Shown: positions 27,477 to 36,782 of the stretch, piece after piece | Layout: every line of letters starts with the position of its first letter | Position numbering within the stretch: the first letter of the stretch is position 1 | DNA from: Ensifer sp. USDA 6670 | GTDB lineage: Bacteria; Pseudomonadota; Alphaproteobacteria; Rhizobiales; Rhizobiaceae | Assembly (NCBI GenBank): GCA_000421085.1 | Contig: ATWE01000012.1 | Coordinates: 124,001-188,000, forward strand | Direction: 5' to 3' | Length of the DNA: 64,000 nucleotides | Notes under the pieces: model-generated | Told to the model about the DNA's origin: nothing | Databases searched by the model: none | Seen by the model: only the letters and a program-made list of their open reading frames with translations | Made by a program: the position numbers and the translations under genes

Positions 27477-28691
27477 ATGACCGAAGTCACCGAACTCATG
27501 AGGCCGGAAGGCGAAGCGCTCAACACCAAGGAGGTGCTTCTCAATCTCGGACCGCAACACCCGAGCACCCATGGGGTTCTGCGGCTCGTGCTCCAACTCG
27601 ACGGCGAATATGTCGAGCGCGTCGACCCGCATATCGGCTATCTCCACCGCGGCACCGAAAAGCTGGCGGAGAGCTTCACCTATACGCAGATCTTCCCGCT
27701 GACCGACCGGCTCGACTATCTCTGTCCGCCTTCGAACAACCTGGCCTTCGCGCTTGCCGTGGAGAAGCTGCTCGGCATAGAGGCCCCGATCCGGGCGCAA
27801 TATATCCGCGTGATGATGGCCGAACTCGCACGGATTTCCGGCCATCTCCTGATCACCGGCGCGCTGCCTATGGACCTGGGCGCCATGACGGCGCTGCTTT
27901 ACGCCATGCGCGAGCGTGAAATGATCATGGACCTATTGGAGATGATCACCGGTGCGCGGATGCACACGTCCTACTGCCGCGTCGGCGGAGTACGCGAGGA
28001 CCTACCCGACGGTTTCCTTCCGAAGATCAGGGAGTTCTGCGAGATCTTCCCGAGCAGGATCCGCGACTATGAGCGCCTGATAGAGAACAACCGGGTGTTT
28101 CTCAGCCGTACGCAAGGGGTCGGCGTGATCTCAGCAACGGACGCGATCGATCTTGGCTTGAGCGGCCCGAACCTGCGTGCCTCCGGCGTCGACTGGGACA
28201 TCCGGCGCGACGAACCCTATGAAATCTACGATCGGCTCGATTTCAACGTCATCACGCGCGAGGAGGGCGATTGTTATGCGCGCTGGCTTTGCCGCGTCGA
28301 CGAGATGCGCGAGAGCATCCGCCTTATCGAACAATGCATCGAGCAGATGCCGGAAGGGCCGTTCCAGGTCGATATTCCGACGATCGCCTTCCCCGTCGAT
28401 AAGGAGCGCGTGCATTGCTCGATGGAGGCGCTGATCCAGCATTTCGATCTCTCCGCCTATGGCTTCGACGTGCCGAAGGGCGAGGTCTATTCGGTAATCG
28501 AGGCGCCAAAGGGGGAACTCGGCTTCTACATCATCAGCGACGGATCGCCGAAGCCGTTCCGCATGAAGGTGAGGGCGCCTTCCTTCGTCAATCTCCAGGC
28601 GCTCTTCGGCGTCACCAAGGCACGCTACCTCGCCGACATGATCGCGGTGCTCGGCAGTCTCGACCCGGTGATGGCGGAGGTGGACAAGTAG
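27477..28691 (+). CDS. nuoD: NADH-quinone oxidoreductase subunit D
   Basis: A 404-aa 49-kDa-type subunit, homologous to the large subunit of [NiFe] hydrogenases but without the nickel cysteines. It has LNLGPQHPSTHGVLRLVL, the conserved His and Tyr of the quinone site, and the C-terminal motif RAPSFVNLQAL...DMIAVLGSLDPVMAEVD. The ATG at 27477 follows GGAGAGTTGAG; an upstream in-frame start at 27393 would overlap nuoC and adds an unrelated basic stretch. Confidence 0.96.
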   Translation: MTEVTELMRPEGEALNTKEVLLNLGPQHPSTHGVLRLVLQLDGEYVERVDPHIGYLHRGTEKLAESFTYTQIFPLTDRLDYLCPPSNNLAFALAVEKLLGIEAPIRAQYIRVMMAELARISGHLLITGALPMDLGAMTALLYAMREREMIMDLLEMITGARMHTSYCRVGGVREDLPDGFLPKIREFCEIFPSRIRDYERLIENNRVFLSRTQGVGVISATDAIDLGLSGPNLRASGVDWDIRRDEPYEIYDRLDFNVITREEGDCYARWLCRVDEMRESIRLIEQCIEQMPEGPFQVDIPTIAFPVDKERVHCSMEALIQHFDLSAYGFDVPKGEVYSVIEAPKGELGFYIISDGSPKPFRMKVRAPSFVNLQALFGVTKARYLADMIAVLGSLDPVMAEVDK

Positions 28692-28709
28692 CAGGAAGGA
28701 TCGGACGCA

Positions 28710-29219
28710 ATGACGATGCGCGAAGAGATCGAGGCAGCGGCGGCACGATACCCCGACCGGCGGTCGGCGATCATGCCCGCACTCATGATCGCGCAGAAGG
28801 AGCATGGTCATCTGCCAGGCCCGGTTCTCGAAGACGTCGCCGAGATCCTCGGCGTCGAGCGGGTTTGGGTCTATGAACTGGCGACCTTCTACACGCTCTT
28901 CCATACCGAACCGATCGGCAGGTTCCACCTGCAACTCTGTGACAACGTCTCCTGCATGCTGTGCGGATCCGAGGCGCTGCTGAAGCATCTGGAAACGACA
29001 CTGGGGATCAGAAAGGGCGAGACCACGCCGGGCGGTGCGTTCACGCTTTCGACCGTCGAATGTCTCGGTGCCTGCGAAATGGCGCCGGTGATGCAGGTCG
29101 GCGACGATTACTACGGCAACCTTGATACCGCGCGGCTCGATGCGCTGCTGGAGAGCTTCCGCGCGGTGGAGCGGGTGGCGCGCATCGAGCGAGCTGCTGC
29201 GTCGGCGCCAGGAGAGTAA
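28710..29219 (+). CDS. nuoE: NADH-quinone oxidoreductase subunit E
   Basis: A 169-aa thioredoxin-like [2Fe-2S] subunit of the NADH-oxidising module. The cluster ligands are in LCDNVSCMLCG and VECLGACEMAP. The N-terminal helical part reads RRSAIMPALMIAQKEHGHLP. Its presence, with NuoF and NuoG, means this complex should take electrons from NADH and is not the 11-subunit ferredoxin-type. It is separated by three bases from nuoF. Confidence 0.95.
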   Translation: MTMREEIEAAAARYPDRRSAIMPALMIAQKEHGHLPGPVLEDVAEILGVERVWVYELATFYTLFHTEPIGRFHLQLCDNVSCMLCGSEALLKHLETTLGIRKGETTPGGAFTLSTVECLGACEMAPVMQVGDDYYGNLDTARLDALLESFRAVERVARIERAAASAPGE

Positions 29220-29222
29220 GCC

Positions 29223-30488
29223 ATGTTCGAGCCCGTCCTGCTCAGGAATGTCGATGTGCCGGACGGCCATCTGCTGTCGACCTATCAGGCCGGCGGCGGC
29301 TACCGGGCGCTCAGGAAGGCGCTCGGCGAATACACGCCCGACGAGATCGTCGAGCTCGTCAAAGAGTCCAACCTGCGCGGCCGCGGGGGTGCCGGGTTCC
29401 CGACGGGCATGAAGTGGAGCTTCGTGCCGAAAGCGGCCGGCAAGCCGAAATATCTCTGCTGCAATGCCGATGAAGGGGAGCCCGGTACCTTCAAGGACCG
29501 AATCATCATGGAACGCGACCCGCATCAGCTCATCGAGGGGCTGGCGGTCAGCGCCTATGCAATCGGGGCCGAGACGGCTTACGTCTACATTCGCGGAGAA
29601 TATGTGAAGGCTATTCGCCGCATGGAGCAGGCGATCGCCGAGGCACATGAAAACGGCTATCTGGGCACCGGCATTCTTGGCACGAACTTCAATTTCATGG
29701 TCCACATCCATCGCGGTGCCGGCGCCTATATCTGCGGCGAGGAGACCGCAATGCTCGAGTCACTCGAGGGCAAGCGGGCGCAGCCGCGACTGAAGCCGCC
29801 GTTTCCGGCCGTGGCCGGGCTCTACGCCAGCCCTACGGTCATCAACAATGTCGAGACGCTTGCCTGCGTGCCTCATATCGTGATGCGCGGATCGGCGTGG
29901 TTCCGCGGCATAGGGCCGGACAGGAGCCCCGGCCCGAAACTCTACTGCCTCAGCGGTCAGGTGCGCAAACCCGGCCTCTATGAGCTGCCGATGGGCATAT
30001 CGCTGCGGGAACTCGTCGAGGAGCACGCCGGCGGACCCCTGCCGGGGCGAAAGGTCAAGGCGGTGATTCCGGGCGGGGTATCGGCGCCGGTTATCCCGGC
30101 GGGCGAGCTCGAGGTGGGCATGGATTTCGACTCGCTCACTGCCGCCGGTTCGATGCTCGGCTCGGCAGGCGTGGTCGTGATCGACGACACGACCTGCATG
30201 GTCAAGCTCGCCACGCGGATCATCGAGTTCTTCCACCATGAGTCCTGCGGCAAGTGCACGCCATGCCGGGAAGGTTTGGACTGGGCCGTGAAGGTTCTGC
30301 GGCGGATCGAGGCGGGTGAGGGTGAAACCGGCGACCTGGAGCAGTTGGAGATGCTCTGCAAGGGCATTTTCGGCAACACGTTTTGTGCCCTGGGCGACGG
30401 CGCGGCCATGGGATTGCGGGCCGCGCTGAAGCATTTCCGCGAGGAGTTCGTCGTCCATATCGAAGAGCGGAGGTGCCCTTTCCACTAA
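29223..30488 (+). CDS. nuoF: NADH-quinone oxidoreductase subunit F
   Basis: A 421-aa 51-kDa-type subunit that binds NADH and FMN and passes electrons to cluster N3. It has the FMN/NADH motif LRGRGGAGFPTGMKW, a second one in YICGEETAMLESLEGKRAQPR, and the [4Fe-4S] motif SCGKCTPCREG with a distal Cys around residue 399 (GNTFCALGD). All expected elements are seen. It follows nuoE by three bases. Confidence 0.97.
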   Translation: MFEPVLLRNVDVPDGHLLSTYQAGGGYRALRKALGEYTPDEIVELVKESNLRGRGGAGFPTGMKWSFVPKAAGKPKYLCCNADEGEPGTFKDRIIMERDPHQLIEGLAVSAYAIGAETAYVYIRGEYVKAIRRMEQAIAEAHENGYLGTGILGTNFNFMVHIHRGAGAYICGEETAMLESLEGKRAQPRLKPPFPAVAGLYASPTVINNVETLACVPHIVMRGSAWFRGIGPDRSPGPKLYCLSGQVRKPGLYELPMGISLRELVEEHAGGPLPGRKVKAVIPGGVSAPVIPAGELEVGMDFDSLTAAGSMLGSAGVVVIDDTTCMVKLATRIIEFFHHESCGKCTPCREGLDWAVKVLRRIEAGEGETGDLEQLEMLCKGIFGNTFCALGDGAAMGLRAALKHFREEFVVHIEERRCPFH

Positions 30489-30517
30489 AGGCGCACCCGG
30501 CCGGTCCGGGAGGAAGT

Positions 30518-33079
30518 ATGATCAAGGTTACGATCGACGAACAAACGCTGGAGGTCGAGGCCGGCTCCACGGTGCTCGCCGCCGCCGAGCAACTGGGCAT
30601 CGAGATCCCCACCTTCTGCTATTGGAAGCGGCTGCCGCCACTCGCCTCGTGCCGCATGTGTCTGGTGGAGATCGAAGGGCTGCGGCGGCTGCAGCCGGCC
30701 TGCGCCACCGTGGCAGCGGACGGCATGGTGGTTCGCACAAATACGCCGCTGATCGAGGAAACGCGCTCGTCCATGCTCGACATGCTGCTCGCCAATCACC
30801 CGCTCGATTGTCCGATCTGCGACAAGGGCGGCGAGTGCGAACTTCAGGACATGGTCATGGCGTATGGGCCAGGCGAAAGCCGGTTCCGCGACCCAAAACG
30901 CGTGTTCCATTCGAAGGACATCCGTCTGAGCCCGGTCATCATCATGAATGTAAACCGGTGCATCCAGTGTCAGCGCTGCGTGCGCATGTGCGAGGAGGTC
31001 GTGGGCGCGGTGGCGCTGGGCACGGTCGAAAAGGGAATGGACACCGCCGTCACCGGTTTCGAGGGGAGTCTTGCAAGCTGCGACCAGTGCGGCAATTGCG
31101 TCGAGGTCTGCCCGGTCGGCGCGCTGATGAGTTTCCCCTATCGCTACAGGGCACGCCCCTGGGATCTCGCCGAGACCGACACGATCTGCCCGCATTGCGG
31201 CACCGGATGCCAGCTCACCGTCGGAGCGCGCAAAGGCGAGTTCATGCGGGTGCGCTCGGACTGGGAACATGGCGTCAACCGCGAAACGCTTTGCGTTCGC
31301 GGCCGCTTCGGCCTCGACTTCATCGAAAGCCGGGATCGCATCAAGCGGCCGATGATCCGCCGCGACGGCGCGCTGACGGCGGTGTCATGGGATGAGGCGG
31401 GCGATTTTCTCCGCCAGCGCCTCGGGGTAGCGGAGGGCAAGGCCGCAGGCGGGCTGATCTCGCCGCGCCTGCCGAACGAGGTGCTCTACCAGTTCCAGAA
31501 GCTGATGCGGACGGTGTTCCGCACCAATAATATCGACTGCTCGTCGCGCTGGTCCACGCCCCTCGACATGCTGGCCCCGATAGTGGCAAGCTTTTACAGC
31601 CGCGGCCCTCTCGAAGAGGTGATCGGCAAGGACTGCGTCCTTATCATCGGCGGCAATGTGACCGAGGAGAACCCGGTCACCGAATACCTCCTGCGCGATG
31701 CCGCGCGGCGGCGCCATACCCGCTTGCTCATGCTTTCGGCGCGACCATCTCGGCTCGATGCCGACGCCCGGGCGGTCCTTCGCGCCCATCCCGGCGGCGA
31801 GGCTCAGAGCCTTGCCGCGGTCGTGGCCGCTCTCGCGGCTTCGGCCGATGAGGGCTTGCCGGGCGGCATCCTTGCGAAGACCAGCGGGACGATCGCCGGT
31901 TCCGGCGCCAATGACGCGTTGGACCGTCTGGTCTCAACGCTCAAGGAAGGTCGGAGCGTCACTCTCCTGGTAAGCGTCGATCTGCTGAGATCACCGCTGG
32001 CGCGGGAGACGCTGCAGCAGCTCGGTAACCTTTTGCAGCTCCTGCGCCTGCTCGGCAAGGAACCCTCGCTGCAGTTTCTCTTCGATCGTGCCAATCAAAT
32101 GGGCGCCTGGGACATGGGTGTTCTGCCGGGAGTTTTGCCGGGGCTGGGTCCTGTCGCCGATGAGGCGCTGCGCACGAAGTTCGAAAGGAGCTGGGCGGTG
32201 GAGATTCCTCGCGAACCGGGCGCCGATTTCGACGCGATGCTGGAACTCTGCGAAAACGGGCGGATGGGCGTGCTCTATGTGGTCGGAAGCGACCCGCTGA
32301 TGTCCTATCCCGACCGGGAGTTCGCCGAGCGCGCACTCGGCGCCGCCAATCTTCTGATCGTGCAGGACGCGCTGCTCACCGACACGGCCGGATTGGCCGA
32401 CGTCGTGCTGCCCGCGGCCGGTTACGGCGAAGAATCCGGCACCTTCACCAACAATGAAGGCCGGGCCCAGGTGCTCCGCAAATTCCGCGAACCGCCTTTT
32501 GACGCCAGGAACAACCTGGCGATCTTCGGCTTTATCGCGGCACTCCGGGAGCAGCCGCTGCAACCATCGACCGAGGCCATCATCTTCGACGAGATGACCC
32601 GGCTGGTTCCCGCCTATGGAGGCTTGACGTGGGAAGGGCTTGGTGCCGACGGTGCCTTCACCACGTCTGCCCCGCAGCCATGGGCAAGCGGGTTCTTCGC
32701 TCCTCTGCCGGCGCCTGGGGTGACGAACGTGCTCCAGCTGATCACCGGCAACTGCCTGTTCCACAATGGCTATGTTTCCGAGCGCTCGGAAACCCTGAAT
32801 TCGGTCGCAGACGACCCCTTTGTGGAGATGAGCGCTCGGGATGCCGCCCGCCTTGGCCTTTCGGACGGCGATCAGGTGCTCGTGCGGTCCGCGCGGGGCG
32901 AGCTCACGGCGAAGCTCAAGGTCAACAGGCGCTTTCCGGATGGGCTCGTGTTCGTTCCCGAAAACTACCGCGCCCTGCGGCTCAACAGTCTGATGCGGCG
33001 GGGCGAGTATCCATGTCCGGTGGAAATCCGCCAGTGCGCGAAGCGCGCAGAATCTGCTCTGGAGGAAGACCGGGTCTGA
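30518..33079 (+). CDS. nuoG: NADH-quinone oxidoreductase subunit G
   Basis: An 853-aa 75-kDa-type iron-sulfur subunit. The N-terminal ferredoxin domain has ASCRMCLVE. The His-Cys cluster motif HPLDCPICDKGGECELQD follows, then two ferredoxin motifs, CIQCQRCVRMC and CDQCGNCVEVCP. The extra N7-type set CPHCGTGC with a distal Cys (ETLCVRGR) is present. The C-terminal ~600 residues are a molybdopterin-oxidoreductase-like domain without obvious cofactor ligands, plus a final beta-rich domain. The ATG at 30518 has GGGAGGAAG just upstream. It is the last gene of the plus-strand nuo run. Confidence 0.95.
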   Translation: MIKVTIDEQTLEVEAGSTVLAAAEQLGIEIPTFCYWKRLPPLASCRMCLVEIEGLRRLQPACATVAADGMVVRTNTPLIEETRSSMLDMLLANHPLDCPICDKGGECELQDMVMAYGPGESRFRDPKRVFHSKDIRLSPVIIMNVNRCIQCQRCVRMCEEVVGAVALGTVEKGMDTAVTGFEGSLASCDQCGNCVEVCPVGALMSFPYRYRARPWDLAETDTICPHCGTGCQLTVGARKGEFMRVRSDWEHGVNRETLCVRGRFGLDFIESRDRIKRPMIRRDGALTAVSWDEAGDFLRQRLGVAEGKAAGGLISPRLPNEVLYQFQKLMRTVFRTNNIDCSSRWSTPLDMLAPIVASFYSRGPLEEVIGKDCVLIIGGNVTEENPVTEYLLRDAARRRHTRLLMLSARPSRLDADARAVLRAHPGGEAQSLAAVVAALAASADEGLPGGILAKTSGTIAGSGANDALDRLVSTLKEGRSVTLLVSVDLLRSPLARETLQQLGNLLQLLRLLGKEPSLQFLFDRANQMGAWDMGVLPGVLPGLGPVADEALRTKFERSWAVEIPREPGADFDAMLELCENGRMGVLYVVGSDPLMSYPDREFAERALGAANLLIVQDALLTDTAGLADVVLPAAGYGEESGTFTNNEGRAQVLRKFREPPFDARNNLAIFGFIAALREQPLQPSTEAIIFDEMTRLVPAYGGLTWEGLGADGAFTTSAPQPWASGFFAPLPAPGVTNVLQLITGNCLFHNGYVSERSETLNSVADDPFVEMSARDAARLGLSDGDQVLVRSARGELTAKLKVNRRFPDGLVFVPENYRALRLNSLMRRGEYPCPVEIRQCAKRAESALEEDRV

Positions 33080-33169
33080 TTGCATCCGGATCTGCGGGGC
33101 GAGGGTTATTTGCAGCAGCGTTGCTGTTGATCGAGTCCACTCTCAGGCAATCTGCGGCAGGCGACTTCG

Positions 33170-33610
33170 TCAGCGATAGTTGGCTCCGCAAATATAATCG
33201 TGCATGTCCCGCTCCGCCTGCAATGCCTCTTCGAGCCGGTGTTTGACCACGTCTCCGATGCTGACCACGCCGACGGCATCGTTGCCGTCCATGACCAGTA
33301 CATGGCGCGTGCGCCGCTCGGTCATGATCGACATCACGAAGGGGAGGAAATCCTCCGTCGAGCAGGTCGCGACAGTGCGGTTCATGATTTCTCCCACCCG
33401 CATCAGGGGTGCTTCGGTTCCGTACTCGGCCACGGCATGGCAGCAGTCCCGTTCCGAGAGTGTGCCCAGGCATTCCCCCGGCGAACGGCCGACGACGACG
33501 AAGCCGATATTCTTGTCGCGAAACAGCCGCAATACGTCCACCATCGTGTCGTCCGGCGTGACCGAGAAGATTTCGGGAGACTTGCTCCCCAGGATTTGGC
33601 AGATGTGCAT
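33170..33610 (-). CDS. CBS-domain protein
   Basis: A 146-aa protein made of two CBS motifs (a Bateman module), about residues 8-65 and 75-135: VTPDDTMVDVLRLFRDKNIGFVVV and GEIMNRTVATCST...RTRHVLVMDGNDAVGVVSIGDVV. Such stand-alone pairs bind adenine nucleotides and act as energy sensors or regulators. The ATG at 33610 was chosen because GGAGG lies eight bases upstream. It is 43 bases after nuoI on the same strand and convergent with nuoG, so it may be co-transcribed with nuoH and nuoI. Confidence 0.85.
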   Translation of the reverse strand: MHICQILGSKSPEIFSVTPDDTMVDVLRLFRDKNIGFVVVGRSPGECLGTLSERDCCHAVAEYGTEAPLMRVGEIMNRTVATCSTEDFLPFVMSIMTERRTRHVLVMDGNDAVGVVSIGDVVKHRLEEALQAERDMHDYICGANYR

Positions 33611-33653
33611 CTGGGCCTCCAGTCCCTGCTTCGGCGCGACGCCTGGCGCGCCT

Positions 33654-34220
33654 TCACTTTCGTCGAATATTCCGCCACCAATTGTACCCGCGCGGCTCGC
33701 TCGCCTCGACAAGAACATCCCGTTCGGTGTTCAGGCGCGCGGCGACGACACCGCCGCCGGTCATCGCCTTGCCCGGCTTGGCGAGCAGATCGTCACGGCC
33801 GATCACCAGGTCGCGCGAGGAGAAACTCGAAAATTCATATTGTTGGCCAAGAGCGATCGCGTCCGCCGGGCAGGCGTCCTCGCAGAGCCCACAGAAGAGA
33901 CAGCGGGCCGTGTCGATCTCGAATTTGGCCGGGCGCCGGTTCCCCTTCTCGTCCTCGTAGGGGACCACTTCGATGCAGTCGCAGGGACAGATCCGCGCGC
34001 AGAGTTCGCAAGCGACGCATTTGATCTCGCCCTCGTCGTCACGCTTGAGAAAATGATGCCCGCGATAACGCGAATAGGGCAGCCACTTCTCCTTGTCCGG
34101 ATATTGCATGGTGACGGGTCTGGAAAACATGTAGCCGAAGGTCAAAGCCAAACCATTCGCCAGATCGGCGAAGAAAGCCCAGCCGATCCATCTTCCAGCT
34201 TTGTCCAGTGCGCGCGACAT
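33654..34220 (-). CDS. nuoI: NADH-quinone oxidoreductase subunit I
   Basis: A 188-aa 23-kDa-type subunit with two [4Fe-4S] ferredoxin motifs, CVACELCARICPCDCI and CLFCGLCEDACPADAI, that carry electrons toward N2 in NuoB. An N-terminal amphipathic region precedes them (FLKRDDEGEIKC marks the boundary). The ATG at 34220 follows GAGGCGG. An earlier ATG at 34289 overlaps the nuoH stop by one base (TGATG) and would add 23 basic residues, so the start is uncertain. It is on the strand opposite to nuoJ-G. Confidence 0.93.
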   Translation of the reverse strand: MSRALDKAGRWIGWAFFADLANGLALTFGYMFSRPVTMQYPDKEKWLPYSRYRGHHFLKRDDEGEIKCVACELCARICPCDCIEVVPYEDEKGNRRPAKFEIDTARCLFCGLCEDACPADAIALGQQYEFSSFSSRDLVIGRDDLLAKPGKAMTGGGVVAARLNTERDVLVEASEPRGYNWWRNIRRK

Positions 34221-34288
34221 GGCCGCCTCGCTGCGGCTCCTGAGAGTCGTCTTGCATGTCCGTACCCGGAGCTTCCGGGCGGCATGCA

Positions 34289-35275
34289 TCAAGAGAAAAC
34301 AACACCGCTGATGATTATGTTCGCCAAAGACAGGGGAAGCAAGACCTTCCAGCCGATCGCCATCAGTTGGTCATAGCGGTAGCGGGGAAAGGTGAAGCGG
34401 AACCACATGAACAAATAGACGAAGAACGCAACCTTCAGCAAAAACCAGAGGAGCGGCGGCAGCGGGATGAGCACGCCGTTCCACCCGCCGAAGAACAGGA
34501 TTACGGTGAGGACCGACACCAGCACCATCACGACATATTCGCTGACCATGAACAAGGCGAAGCGAATGCCGCTATATTCGGTGTGGAACCCGGCTCCCAG
34601 ATCGCCTTCGGCCTCCGCAAGGTCGAAAGGAATTCGCTGCGCTTCTGCAAGGCCCGCGACGAAGAACACGAAAAATCCGATCGGCTGATAAACGACATTC
34701 CAGACGTCGGTTTGCGCCCGCACGATGTCCAGCAGGCTCATGGATTGCGCCAGCATGACGACGCCGATGACCGCGAATCCCATCGGGATTTCGTAGCTGA
34801 TCATTTGCGCGCAGGTCCGCAGAGAACCAAGGACCGCATATTTGCTGTTTGCCGCCCAGCCGCCGAAGATGACGCCATAGACCTCCAGCCCGATCACCGC
34901 GAAGACGAAAAGCAGCGCTACGTTCAGGTTGGAAATGTAGAGCGTGATCTCGTTGCCGAGGACCGAAACGGTTTCGCCGAAGGGGATTGCGGCAAAGACC
35001 ACGAAAGGCGGGGCAAGCGCCAGGATCGGAGCCAGTTTGAACAGGAAGCGGTCGGCCTCGGCCGGTATATGATCCTCTTTGGTCAGGAGCTTGATCCCGT
35101 CCGCCACCGGCTGCAGCAGTCCGTGCCAGCCCACGCGCATCGGTCCCATCCTCTGCTGCATGTGCCCGGCGATCTTGCGCTCCAACCACGTCAGCGGCAG
35201 GGGCAGCAACAAGAGGATCGCGATCAGCAAGGCGACCTTGAAGACGATCACGCCGAGGGCGACGATAAGTTCCAT
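34289..35275 (-). CDS. nuoH: NADH-quinone oxidoreductase subunit H
   Basis: A 328-aa membrane protein with about eight helices that forms the quinone-reaction chamber with NuoB and NuoD. Family motifs are GPMRVGWHGLLQPVADGIKL, the RIPFDLAEAEGDLGAGF loop with its conserved acidic residues, and YSGIRFALFMVSEY. It starts at the ATG 35275. nuoH-nuoI form a short operon convergent with nuoG, a break from the usual G-H-I order. Confidence 0.95.
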   Translation of the reverse strand: MELIVALGVIVFKVALLIAILLLLPLPLTWLERKIAGHMQQRMGPMRVGWHGLLQPVADGIKLLTKEDHIPAEADRFLFKLAPILALAPPFVVFAAIPFGETVSVLGNEITLYISNLNVALLFVFAVIGLEVYGVIFGGWAANSKYAVLGSLRTCAQMISYEIPMGFAVIGVVMLAQSMSLLDIVRAQTDVWNVVYQPIGFFVFFVAGLAEAQRIPFDLAEAEGDLGAGFHTEYSGIRFALFMVSEYVVMVLVSVLTVILFFGGWNGVLIPLPPLLWFLLKVAFFVYLFMWFRFTFPRYRYDQLMAIGWKVLLPLSLANIIISGVVFS

Positions 35276-35625
35276 GACTTTGCGTCCGTTGCCCAGCCCC
35301 GCGCGTGTTGTCGGACGCGCGAAGCGCGATGTGGCACTTTGGATCGCTGCATGACTTCATGCTTGGCCCGGCCAGGTTCTTAAGGCGGCATGCAGCAGCG
35401 CGCGTTTCGCGCACCTATCAGCCTCACGGTACAGCCGTCACGCTCCACTTGCAATGAGGCGGCAAGGAACCAGCGTCGACAGCATCTGCCGGCGGCATGC
35501 TGAACCCAATCTACGCATGGAGGAGGCGGCCTCGGCTGATCTGGTTTTCAGCAATCGGCGGCCGTTTGCTTCCTTGTTCACTCCCCTTCTCCTACAATCA
35601 CTTCCAGATACAGAGGAGTCCTGCC
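35276..35625. other. 350-bp divergent gap nuoH / small protein gene
   Basis: This must contain the nuoH promoter (-) and that of the small plus-strand gene. A TGGCAC at 35334-35339 recalls half of a sigma-54 site but the TTGC half is missing at the right distance. Palindromic GCGCGCGTTTCGCGC lies near 35399-35413. Nothing else is supported. Confidence 0.45.
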
Positions 35626-35817
35626 ATGAGCGAAGATGCTTTCAACATGTCGATCCGCAAGTTCCTGAAAGAAGTCGGCGTCACGTCGCAGCGAGAGATC
35701 GAGGAGGCGGTGCGCAAGGGGCAGATCGGTGGCAAGACGTTGAAAGTCCGCATGACGCTGACGGCGGAAGGCACCGGCCTCAATCACGTGGTGACCGGTG
35801 AGATCGAGCTTCCATAA
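35626..35817 (+). CDS. conserved small protein (DUF6494-like)
   Basis: A 63-aa protein starting at an ATG with AGAGGAG ten bases upstream. It is soluble and helical, then strand-rich: IRKFLKEVGVTSQREIEEAV followed by KTLKVRMTLTAEGTGLNHVVTGEIELP. I recall this as a small conserved family of unknown function in proteobacteria; the number is from memory. It stands alone between nuoH and the ABC operon. A longer frame starting at 35497 has no good ribosome-binding site and would add a Trp/Arg-rich leader. Confidence 0.75.
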   Translation: MSEDAFNMSIRKFLKEVGVTSQREIEEAVRKGQIGGKTLKVRMTLTAEGTGLNHVVTGEIELP

Positions 35818-35861
35818 CCCGAGAGCAGGAAGCTCCGTCATCGCTGCCACTTGGAGCGGCT

Positions 35862-36782
35862 CTAGCTCGCCGCCCGGAATGGCTTTGCCAGCGATGCCGG
35901 GAAGTGCAGCGTCAGCAATTGGCGGTTTTGCGAGATGATCACGAGAACTATGATAGTCGCGAGATAGGGAAGCGCCGAGAGCAGCTCCGAAGGGACCGCT
36001 ATGCCAAGAGCCTGGCCCTGCAGCTGCAGGATCGTCATGCCGCCGAACAGCCAGGCGCCAATCAGCACCCGCAGCGGACGCCATGTCGCAAAGACGACGA
36101 GTGCGAGCGAAATCCAGCCCTTGCCGGCCGTCATGTTTTCCACCCAGAGGGGCGTGTAGGCGACCGAAAGATACGCCCCGGCAAGGCCAGCCATAAGACC
36201 GCCGAACAGCACCGCCAGATATCTGATCCTGATGACAGGATAGCCGATCGCATGCGACGTCTCCGGCGACTCGCCGATAGTGCGCAGGATAAGGCCTCCC
36301 TTGGTGCGGTAGAGGAACCAGGTGATGAGGCCGAACATCGCGATTGCCAGATAGACCATCGGATCGAAGCGGAAGAACATCGGCCCGACCACCGGAATAT
36401 CGGAGAGAAAGGGGACATGGACGCGCTTCAGGGCATCGATCGGCGTGCTGCCGAACCCGCGGCCGAGAAACGCCGAAACCCCCGACCCGAATATGGCGAG
36501 CGCCAGGCCGGCAGCATATTGGTTGGTCAGAAACGTCAGTGCCAGCGCCCCGAAAAGAAGCGAGGTGGCGGCACCGGCGAGTGCGCCGGCGGCGATGGCC
36601 ACGGGCATCGGCAGGCCGGCGATCACCGCCCAGAAGGCGAAGGCCGCCCCCATCAGCATCATGCCCTCGAGGCCCAGGTTGAGCACGCCGGACTTCTCGA
36701 CGACGAGCTCGCCAAGGGCTGCGAATATCAATGGCGTCGCAGCGATAATAGTGCCGGTGAATATGGCAACGAAAAGGTCCAT
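35862..36782 (-). CDS. ABC transporter permease (BMP-linked, second permease)
   Basis: A 306-aa inner-membrane permease with about eight to ten helices and the motif TPLIFAALGELVVEKSGVLNLGLEGMML typical of the second permease of purine-nucleoside/BMP-type importers. It is last in the operon SBP, ATPase, permease 1, permease 2. Its start overlaps the stop of permease 1 by one base (TGATG). The longer open frame up to 37457 is a shadow of permease 1. It should form a heterodimeric channel with permease 1. Confidence 0.88.
   Translation of the reverse strand: MDLFVAIFTGTIIAATPLIFAALGELVVEKSGVLNLGLEGMMLMGAAFAFWAVIAGLPMPVAIAAGALAGAATSLLFGALALTFLTNQYAAGLALAIFGSGVSAFLGRGFGSTPIDALKRVHVPFLSDIPVVGPMFFRFDPMVYLAIAMFGLITWFLYRTKGGLILRTIGESPETSHAIGYPVIRIRYLAVLFGGLMAGLAGAYLSVAYTPLWVENMTAGKGWISLALVVFATWRPLRVLIGAWLFGGMTILQLQGQALGIAVPSELLSALPYLATIIVLVIISQNRQLLTLHFPASLAKPFRAAS

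Noticed and set aside
35334-35349. TGGCAC as a sigma-54 promoter near nuoH
   Set aside because: The second half (TTGC) is not at the required distance and the strand does not suit nuoH.
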